This document shows positions 1-5,169 of a stretch of DNA of 6,254 nucleotides, piece by piece. How positions within the stretch are numbered: position 1 is the first letter of the stretch; the number at the start of each line of letters is the position of its first letter. Under the pieces are notes generated by a model. That model saw only the letters and a list, made by a program, of their open reading frames with translations. It was not told the DNA's origin and searched no databases. The translations under genes and the position numbers were made by a program. The DNA is from Candidatus Eiseniibacteriota bacterium (lineage in GTDB: Bacteria; Eisenbacteria; RBG-16-71-46; CAIMUX01): NCBI GenBank assembly GCA_020431745.1, contig JAGQHR010000212.1, positions 1 to 6,254 on the forward strand, written 5' to 3'.

Positions 1-350
1 TGGCGAAGAAGCTGGCCTCGTTCACGGAGACCTGGTCCCCCAAAGTGGTCGGTGAGCTCAACGGACAGCTCGTCAAGGTCGTGAAGGCGCACGGCGAGTA
101 CGTCTGGCACCACCACGACCACGAAGACGAGATGTTCCTCGTGCTCGAAGGGCACCTGGACATCCACTTTCGGGATCGTGTCGTCGCGCTGGATCCAGGC
201 GAGTTCTGCGTCGTTCCGCGGGGCGTCGAGCACAAGCCGGTCGCGGAGTCACCGGCATCGCTCCTGCTGTTCGAGCCCGCGACGACGCGCAACACGGGCA
301 ACGTCGATCACGCTTACACCATCGAAGCGGCCGACCTCGAAAAGATCTGA
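1..350 (+). CDS. Small single-domain cupin protein (start codon cut by window edge)
   Basis: The frame is open from the first bases to a TGA at 348-350. Bases 1-2 (tg) look like the end of an ATG/GTG/TTG start, followed by AKKLASFTETWSP, which is how short cupins of this type usually begin; on that reading the protein is about 116 residues and only one base is missing. Both cupin motifs are present. Motif 1 is WHHHDHEDEMF, with probable metal ligands H37, H39 and E44 (HxHx4E). Motif 2 is GEFCVVPRGVEH, with H78. The ending LLFEP followed by NTGNV is also typical of this family of mannose-6-phosphate-isomerase-like cupins. The protein should be cytoplasmic and bind one divalent metal. Its substrate cannot be told from sequence, and many relatives have no assigned reaction. 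It converges with the next gene across a short gap. Family call is secure; function is open. Confidence 0.9.
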   Translation, partial: AKKLASFTETWSPKVVGELNGQLVKVVKAHGEYVWHHHDHEDEMFLVLEGHLDIHFRDRVVALDPGEFCVVPRGVEHKPVAESPASLLLFEPATTRNTGNVDHAYTIEAADLEKI

Positions 351-378
351 TCGCCCCAGTCGGCACGGAGACAGCGTC

Positions 379-394
379 CGCTTCCGCGGAAGCG
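379..394. terminator. Perfect palindrome between convergent genes, possible bidirectional terminator
   Basis: CGCTTCCGCGGAAGCG is a perfect 16-bp palindrome in the 44-bp gap between the cupin stop (350) and the stop of the minus-strand gene (complement of 395-397). As RNA it would form a 6-bp stem (379-384 with 389-394) around a CGCG loop on either strand. Its position between two converging genes fits a shared terminator. No T-tract follows on either side, so it is not a canonical intrinsic terminator. It could instead be a 3'-end stabilising hairpin or chance in G+C-rich DNA. Confidence 0.4.
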
Positions 395-1045
395 TCAGCT
401 CCAGGGCCAGATGCCGTAGCGGTAGGCGTAGAACCCGATCTTGATGCTCTCGGTGAGCACCGCCATCGTGTCGTTCTCGCGATGCCACCAGTGATCGGGA
501 TTCTGGCTGGAGCGCTCGATCGGCAGGTGATAGACCGCGATCGAGATTCCCGATCCCTCGAACACCTTCCGGAACGTTGCCCTCGCCCGGCGCGTGTGGA
601 GCGGAGACGTCACTACAGTCAGCGACGTCCATCCGTTCTCCCGCGCAGCTGCGATCGCGGTGGTGGCTTCGTCATGTGTGCTCTGGGCACCGAGGACGAG
701 GGTGACCAGGCTGTCCGGCACCCCCTTCTTGACCGCGATCCGTCTCTTGGCCTCGCCCTGGCTGAGGCTGTCCTCACCCGAATAGACCTTCAGGAACGGC
801 GCGTCCGGCCCCACGATCACGAGCCGGTCGGTCTTGTCGGCCCGAAAGAGCTGGATGGCGGCGGCCAGGCGCTCGCCCTCGGCCCCGGAGAGCGTGATGG
901 TGGCGTCGGTGTGCTCGAAGGGATCCTCGACGATCAGCCAGTTGGCGTAGGCGTTGAGCATCGGGGAGGCGAGGAGCCGGAGCAGGACCAGCGCTCCCAG
1001 GATCGTGAGGATCCAGATCCAGGCCTTTCGCGTCTTCCGCCCCAT
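395..1045 (-). CDS. Membrane-anchored DUF218 (YdcF/ElyC-type) protein
   Basis: The product is 216 residues. The N-terminus is basic (MGRKTRK) and followed by a hydrophobic helix at about residues 9-27, so the protein is probably anchored in the inner membrane with the rest outside. The DUF218 domain follows: a first strand DATITLSG (47-54) with GERLAAAIQLF, a second strand RLVIVGP (74-80), then QSTHDEA (121-127) and VVTSPLHTRRARATF (144-158). These are the usual conserved blocks of the family, and the length is normal. The C-terminus has a W/Y-rich stretch common in family members. ElyC in E. coli affects envelope and peptidoglycan maintenance, but most DUF218 proteins have no proven reaction. 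The ATG at 1045 is preceded on its strand by GGGGAGAG directly adjacent and GGAG further upstream, a somewhat close ribosome site. It is divergent from the peptidase cluster and convergent with the cupin gene. Family call is confident; role is not assigned. Confidence 0.88.
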   Translation of the reverse strand: MGRKTRKAWIWILTILGALVLLRLLASPMLNAYANWLIVEDPFEHTDATITLSGAEGERLAAAIQLFRADKTDRLVIVGPDAPFLKVYSGEDSLSQGEAKRRIAVKKGVPDSLVTLVLGAQSTHDEATTAIAAARENGWTSLTVVTSPLHTRRARATFRKVFEGSGISIAVYHLPIERSSQNPDHWWHRENDTMAVLTESIKIGFYAYRYGIWPWS

Positions 1046-1151
1046 CTCTCCCCGACTTCTCCGGATGATCGGCTCCTACTACGTGCTCCGAGGCCGGTCC
1101 GGCGGTCGGCTCGGCGCGCCGGGAGGCCGGATTTCGCTTCGTTCGGAGTCG

Positions 1152-1157
1152 AGTATA
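1152..1157 (-). promoter_or_regulatory. Possible -10 element for the DUF218 gene (TATACT)
   Basis: The only A/T-rich spot in the 203-bp divergent gap (1046-1248) is GAGTATAGAG at 1151-1160. Read on the minus strand it gives TATACT, five of six matches to the sigma70 -10 consensus, about 105 bp upstream of the DUF218 start. On the plus strand the same spot gives TATAGA (1154-1159), four of six matches, about 90 bp upstream of the M1 peptidase start. No convincing -35 box is seen at 16-19 bp on either side, so this is a weak call. The rest of the gap is G+C-rich, with a 10-bp palindrome CGGCGCGCCG at 1112-1121 and the stem-loop listed separately. Confidence 0.22.
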
Positions 1158-1196
1158 GAGACCCCGGGCGATGCGTGCAGAAGGTCTTCCCCGGAA

Positions 1197-1224
1197 ACCC
1201 CTGCGTGGCTCGGTTGCCAGGGGT
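1197..1224 (+). promoter_or_regulatory. Stem-loop in the likely 5' leader of the peptidase cluster
   Basis: ACCCCTG (1197-1203) is exactly complementary to CAGGGGT (1218-1224), giving a 7-bp stem with a 14-nt loop. It ends 24 bp before the chosen ATG of the M1 gene and just before a small second hairpin, GGTG-AGG-CACC (1230-1240), whose loop holds the only ribosome-site-like AGG there. A competing pairing, TGGC (1206-1209) with GCCA (1216-1219), overlaps the first stem. It could affect translation of the cluster, but stems of this size arise by chance in G+C-rich DNA. Confidence 0.25.
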
Positions 1225-1248
1225 GGGCCGGTGAGGCACCATAGCCGG

Positions 1249-3702
1249 ATGCGACCCATGAACAGCGCCTCTCCGGGAATCCGCCGTATCCTCCTTGTCC
1301 TAGGATCCACCCTGCTCCTTGTCGCCCCGGCCGTCCTGGCCCAGGAGGCGGGGACGTCCGTCCGGATCAAGGTGGGAGACACCGAACCGACCTTTCCGCC
1401 AGCCGAGCTCGTGGGATTCGAGAACCCGCAACGAGCCGCGATCGTGCACCACCTCGTGTCGGCGCGAGTCGATCCGGATCGGAATCGGCTGGAGGCCTCG
1501 GATCGTCTCACCATCGTCCATCCCGCAGGCATCCCCGCGACGACGCCGTTCTCGTTCCTGCTGTGGCGGGATCTCGCGCTTCTCGAGGTGAGTGCGGTCG
1601 AAGGAGGAGATGGCGCCTCGAACGATGCGATCCGGCTCGCGTTCGCGGATCGGGATCGACTGCAGGCGCGATCGTTCTGGAAGCGTCCTCCCTACGACGA
1701 GCTGGGAGGCTACGAGCTCGCGCGCCAGGTGGACCTCACGCTGGAAGGTCGGTCGACCTGGCCTGAGACGTTGGCGGTGACCGTGCAGTATGCCGGGACC
1801 GTCCTCGATTCGCTGCATCCGCCGCGGGTGGCCTATGCGCGATCGTTCGATACCACCGCGGGACTGATCATGAAAGAAGGTGCGTTCCTCGCCGGCTCCA
1901 CCTTCTGGATTCCGTCGCGACCGGAGGAGGTGTACACCTTCGAGCTGCGCGCCGAGGTTCCCCAGGGATGGCGGAGCGTCTCGCAGGGACGCATGGCCAC
2001 CGCGCGCGACAACGGCGACTGGAACTTCACGCGTTGGATCTGTCCTCATCCGATGGAAGAGATCTACCTCGTGGCCGGTCCCTGGGAGGAGCATCACCTG
2101 CGGCACGGGGATGTCTTCGCGCAGACCTTCACCTATGCGGACACCGACTCCAGCATCTACAACCGGTATCTGCGCGGCACCGGACGCTATCTCGATCTCT
2201 ACGAGACGGAGTTCGGGCCGTATCCGTTCGCGAAGTTCGCGCTGGTCGAGAACTTCTGGCAGACCGGGTTCGGGATGCCGTCCTTCACGCTGCTCGGCGA
2301 TCGTGTGATTCGCCTGCCGTTCATCCTCGATACTTCCTATGGCCACGAGATCCTGCACAACTGGTGGGGGAACGGCGTCTTCGTCAAGTCCGAGGAAGGC
2401 AACTGGTGTGAAGGACTGACCACCTATGGCGCGGACTACGCGTACAAGGAGCGGGAGAGTGCCGCTGCGGCGCGGGAGTATCGGCTGACGGCGCTCAAGA
2501 ACTACCTGGACTATGTGTCCGAGAGCGAAGACGTGCCGCTGTCGGGATTCCGCGAGCGACACGACTTCTCGACGCAGGCCGTCGGCTATTCCAAGTCGAT
2601 GATGGTGTTCCATCAGGTCCGGCGGGCGCTCGGGACAGAAGCCTTCCAGTCCGGGTTGCAGCGCTTCTACCACGACTTTCTCTGGCGGCGCGGCTCGTGG
2701 CGGAATCTCTTCGAATCGGTGGCGCAGGAGCTGCCACGAACGGCGGAGCAACGCGCGGCGTGGGTCAGCCAGCAGTTGGATCAGTGGATCGAGCGGACGG
2801 GCGCGCCGACCATCCGTCTCGCGAGCGCGGACGTGGTGCCTGCGTCCGCGCATCCGAAGGCAGGCTCGGGAGCGGGAACCGCCGAGTGGTCCGTCGACGT
2901 GCGGGTGATTCAGGACGTGACCGGCGGGGAGCCGTACGTGTTGCAGGTGCCCGTGCGCGTAACGGGATCCTCGCCGGATGAAATCGTCGAGCAGACGTTG
3001 GATCTCACGGATGCCGAGGGCGGAATGAACGTCGTCTGTCCGTTCGCACCGGCCCGGGTGGAAGTGGATCCTGATTTCGACGTTCTGCGCCGCCTGCATC
3101 GGGAGGAAATCCCGGCCAGTCTCAGCCAGGTTCTGGGAGCGGATTCGGTCCTGATCGTGGTGGCGGATGGACAGTCTGCCGAGATGACGCGGGCTCTCCA
3201 GGCGCTCGCCGAAAGCTGGGCCAAAGATCAGGCCGCGGCCGTTCTGGCGGAGTCGGACGCTGCCGGGCACGTTCCGGGAACGTCAGCGGCGGAGGGGGAT
3301 CCGGCCGGACACGTTCCAGGAACGTCTGTCGCGAAGAGGACGCCGGAGGGCGCGTCCGGGAAGCCGTTCTCGGTGTGGTTCCTCGGTGCCGGTCCGATGG
3401 CGCGGGCGGCGATCGACCGCCTGGACGCCGTGCGATCCGAAAAGACGGAGTGGTCGGTCGACGGTGGAACGTTCCCCGCGACCGACTCGTTCGTGATGTC
3501 CGGTCCGCTTTCCAATGAAGGGGCGTGGGGCGTCGTGATGCCTGCGGATCCCGGGGTCGTGGAGGCGATCGGACGCAAAGTGCCGCACTATGGTAAGTAC
3601 AGCTATCTCGTCTTCGAGGGAGAGACCAATGTCCGCAAGGGAGTTTGGAAGGCTGGAGAAAGTCCTCTCGCACGGAACCTCACGGTGTCCGCTTCGCACT
3701 GA
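1249..3702 (+). CDS. Exported M1-family zinc metallopeptidase (aminopeptidase-like)
   Basis: With the ATG at 1249 the product is 817 residues. It opens with a signal peptide: basic IRR, hydrophobic 14-29, likely cleavage VLA|Q after residue 31. Upstream in-frame starts (1171, GTG 1231) would only lengthen the n-region, and ATG 1258 is also possible. An N-terminal beta-rich domain precedes the catalytic domain. Zinc site: H366-E367-I-L-H370, then E388 in NWCEGLTTY. The upstream VEN (E334-N335, in FALVENFWQTGFGMPSF) sits where M1 enzymes have GxMEN, which binds the peptide N-terminus. Y447 in GYSKSMMVF matches the transition-state tyrosine. The gap between HEXXH and the third ligand is 17 residues, one shorter than the textbook 18. 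The C-terminal domain (about 630-817) ends in a conserved-looking HYGKYSYLVFEGETN block but is interrupted by a 14-residue tandem repeat (667-694). It should remove N-terminal residues from peptides outside the cytoplasm. It is the first gene of the cluster, with the M28 gene directly after. Family call is secure; substrate range is unknown. Confidence 0.93.
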   Translation: MRPMNSASPGIRRILLVLGSTLLLVAPAVLAQEAGTSVRIKVGDTEPTFPPAELVGFENPQRAAIVHHLVSARVDPDRNRLEASDRLTIVHPAGIPATTPFSFLLWRDLALLEVSAVEGGDGASNDAIRLAFADRDRLQARSFWKRPPYDELGGYELARQVDLTLEGRSTWPETLAVTVQYAGTVLDSLHPPRVAYARSFDTTAGLIMKEGAFLAGSTFWIPSRPEEVYTFELRAEVPQGWRSVSQGRMATARDNGDWNFTRWICPHPMEEIYLVAGPWEEHHLRHGDVFAQTFTYADTDSSIYNRYLRGTGRYLDLYETEFGPYPFAKFALVENFWQTGFGMPSFTLLGDRVIRLPFILDTSYGHEILHNWWGNGVFVKSEEGNWCEGLTTYGADYAYKERESAAAAREYRLTALKNYLDYVSESEDVPLSGFRERHDFSTQAVGYSKSMMVFHQVRRALGTEAFQSGLQRFYHDFLWRRGSWRNLFESVAQELPRTAEQRAAWVSQQLDQWIERTGAPTIRLASADVVPASAHPKAGSGAGTAEWSVDVRVIQDVTGGEPYVLQVPVRVTGSSPDEIVEQTLDLTDAEGGMNVVCPFAPARVEVDPDFDVLRRLHREEIPASLSQVLGADSVLIVVADGQSAEMTRALQALAESWAKDQAAAVLAESDAAGHVPGTSAAEGDPAGHVPGTSVAKRTPEGASGKPFSVWFLGAGPMARAAIDRLDAVRSEKTEWSVDGGTFPATDSFVMSGPLSNEGAWGVVMPADPGVVEAIGRKVPHYGKYSYLVFEGETNVRKGVWKAGESPLARNLTVSASH
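3247..3330 (+). repeat. Two-copy 42-bp in-frame tandem repeat with palindromic cores (AGHVPGTS)
   Basis: Copy 1 is 3247-3288 and copy 2 is 3289-3330; by my count they match at 32 of 42 bases. They encode AESDAAGHVPGTSA and AEGDPAGHVPGTSV, residues 667-694 of the M1 peptidase. A weaker third start (AKRTPEG) follows. Each copy contains a 15-bp inverted repeat with a one-base centre: ACGTTCC-G-GGAACGT (3269-3283) and ACGTTCC-A-GGAACGT (3311-3325). The centres are 42 bp apart. Differences between copies are concentrated outside the palindromes and partly at third codon positions. The sequence is rich in Gly, Ala and Pro and reads as a flexible linker. The insertion keeps the frame open. It may be a domesticated short palindromic element or simply a duplicated linker. 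Confidence 0.75.
3616..3624 (+). promoter_or_regulatory. Strong Shine-Dalgarno-like site inside the M1 gene, before ATG 3629
   Basis: GAGGGAGAG lies 4 bases before an ATG (3629-3631) that is in frame with the M28 gene, so it would give an overlapping start 75 bases earlier than GTG 3704. The same bases encode FEGET of the M1 protein, in a stretch that looks conserved there, so the match may be a by-product of coding. Using this start would put about 54 residues before the hydrophobic core of the signal peptide, which is long. I therefore prefer GTG 3704, but cannot exclude 3629. Confidence 0.35.
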
Positions 3703-3703
3703 G

Positions 3704-5062
3704 GTGAGCCGGAGCCCGGCTGCTCGGAACGGAGCCGGAAAGCCGACGGTCGGGAGCGATCGCCCCCGGTCGCTGCGCCTCTCGACCTCGGTCGTCTTGA
3801 TGCTCGCGATCGTCTTCGTCGGGTCGCCCCTGTTTGCTCCGATGGGTGCGCTGGCGCAGGGCGTGGACGCGGCCCGTTTGCGGACCGATCTCGAATGGAT
3901 CGCCTCTCCCGACCGGGCTGGCCGGGCGGCGGGGTCGCCCGGGGCCAAGGAAGTGCGGGAGTACATCGCCCACGCGTTCGAGGATGCGGGGTGCGATCCT
4001 GGCGCTGCCGGAGCTTGGTATCAGACGGTGGCGGAGAACACGATCGCGGAGCATCCCGAGATCCACCTCGCCGCGGGAACCTCGTGGCAGAACATCGATC
4101 TCGCCAATGTCGTCGCCCTGCTGCCGGGATCGATGCGGGAGTCGGGTGATCCCAATCCCACCGCACTCGTGATCGGCGCGCACTACGACCATCTCGGTCG
4201 GGATGGCGAGGACATCTATGCCGGGGCGGACGACAACGCTTCTGGAGTGGCGGTGCTGCTCGAGGCGGCGCGCGAGCTGGCCAAGTCGGGACCGTTTCGA
4301 AACGACATCCTGTTCGTCGCCTTCGACGGGGAAGAGGCGCAGACCATGGGGTCCGCGTACTACTGCGAGCATCCCGTCGTTCCGTTGGAGCAGACCCTGG
4401 CGATGATCTGCCTGGATACGGTGGGGCGGATGCAGGAGCGCCGCCTGTATGCCTTGGCCTCGGGAAGCGCCGTCGAGTTCGGCGACATCCTGCGCGGGGT
4501 CAATCTCGGTTTCGGGTTCGATCTCGCGACGCCCGCCGCCGGGCCGTTCGCTTCCGATCATCTGCCGTTCATCGAACACGGAGTGCCGGCGCTGCATCTC
4601 TCGACCGGGGCGAATCCGGACTATCACCGGACCGGAGACACCGCGGACAAGATCCAGTGGGAGACGTTGGGAGAAACGGCATCGTTCGTGGTCGAGCTCG
4701 CGGCGTTTCTGGCCGATCGAGAGACCGCCCTGTCGTTCGTGCCTCCGGGCGCGGAGAAGGTTGCCGCTCCCGCCGAAGGTGGACAACCTCGCCGGGTGAG
4801 CCTCGGGACGATTCCGGATTTCGGAAAGGAGTCGGGTGGCGTGCTCCTGACCGGCGTCATGCCGGGGAGTCCCGCGGAGAAGGCGGGACTGCAGAAGGGT
4901 GACGTGGTCGTCTCGCTCGACGAGACGCCGATCGACAATCTGGCCGATCTGTCCAACGTGTTGAAAGCACATCAGCCGGGGGATGAAGTTCTCGTCGTGG
5001 TCTTGCGCGACGGCGCCAAGGTCGAACAGAAGGTGACGTTGGTGGAGCGCTCCTCGCATTGA
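3704..5062 (+). CDS. Exported M28-family zinc peptidase with C-terminal PDZ domain
   Basis: From GTG 3704, one base after the M1 stop, the product is 452 residues. The n-region is basic and long (1-29), the hydrophobic core is 30-45, and the likely cleavage is ALA|Q after residue 51. The M28 catalytic domain (about 55-340) has every expected metal residue: H160 (GAHYDHLG), bridging D176 (GADDNASG), general base E210 and ligand E211 (DGEEAQTMGS), D238 (CLDTVGRM), and H308 (DYHRTGDTADK). A PDZ domain fills about 363-452, with GGVLLTGVMPGSPAEKAGLQKGDVVVSLD showing the carboxylate-binding-loop region and the hallmark SPAEKAGL. M28 enzymes are usually aminopeptidases or carboxypeptidases with two zinc ions; the PDZ may present C-termini or tether the enzyme. 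Three cysteines (C97, C221, C236) are present, two of them close to zinc ligands. It is likely translationally coupled to the M1 gene; an ATG at 3629 with a better ribosome site is an alternative start. Family and domains are secure; specificity is open. Confidence 0.92.
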   Translation: MSRSPAARNGAGKPTVGSDRPRSLRLSTSVVLMLAIVFVGSPLFAPMGALAQGVDAARLRTDLEWIASPDRAGRAAGSPGAKEVREYIAHAFEDAGCDPGAAGAWYQTVAENTIAEHPEIHLAAGTSWQNIDLANVVALLPGSMRESGDPNPTALVIGAHYDHLGRDGEDIYAGADDNASGVAVLLEAARELAKSGPFRNDILFVAFDGEEAQTMGSAYYCEHPVVPLEQTLAMICLDTVGRMQERRLYALASGSAVEFGDILRGVNLGFGFDLATPAAGPFASDHLPFIEHGVPALHLSTGANPDYHRTGDTADKIQWETLGETASFVVELAAFLADRETALSFVPPGAEKVAAPAEGGQPRRVSLGTIPDFGKESGGVLLTGVMPGSPAEKAGLQKGDVVVSLDETPIDNLADLSNVLKAHQPGDEVLVVVLRDGAKVEQKVTLVERSSH

Positions 5063-5169
5063 GCGGCGACTGCGTAGAAGGACACCGTAGAGGACGCGAC
5101 CACGCGACGGGTCATCGACCGCCTCGGAAGAAGGCGCGTGAGACGACGCCGAAAGGAAGCGACGACACC

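Noticed and set aside
1088..1114. G+C-rich imperfect hairpin CCGAG...CTCGG in the divergent gap
   Set aside because: The stem has a bulge and the region is so G+C-rich that such pairings are expected; no matching regulatory element recognised.
482..1234. A 250-codon plus-strand frame opposite the DUF218 gene
   Set aside because: No motif and an Arg/Gly/Pro-rich translation; the minus strand has a full DUF218 protein with a membrane anchor.
1300..3270. A 656-codon open frame on the minus strand opposite the M1 peptidase gene
   Set aside because: Its translation is Arg/His/Gly-rich with no recognisable motif, and the plus strand clearly encodes an M1 peptidase with all catalytic residues. Long antisense frames are expected in DNA with this G+C bias.
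3247..3330. A minimal CRISPR-like repeat pair
   Set aside because: The copies are adjacent without unique spacers, differ at about a quarter of positions, and lie in frame inside a peptidase gene.
3466..3475. GGAACGTTCC, a 10-bp palindrome related to the 15-mers upstream
   Set aside because: It has the two half-sites in swapped order and lacks the HVPGTS context, so I treat it as coincidence and not a third repeat copy.
5059..5169. N-terminal extension of the thioredoxin-fold protein from TTG 5059, overlapping the M28 stop
   Set aside because: It would place 37 mostly charged residues before a good signal peptide. GTG 5170 with AAGGA upstream is simpler.
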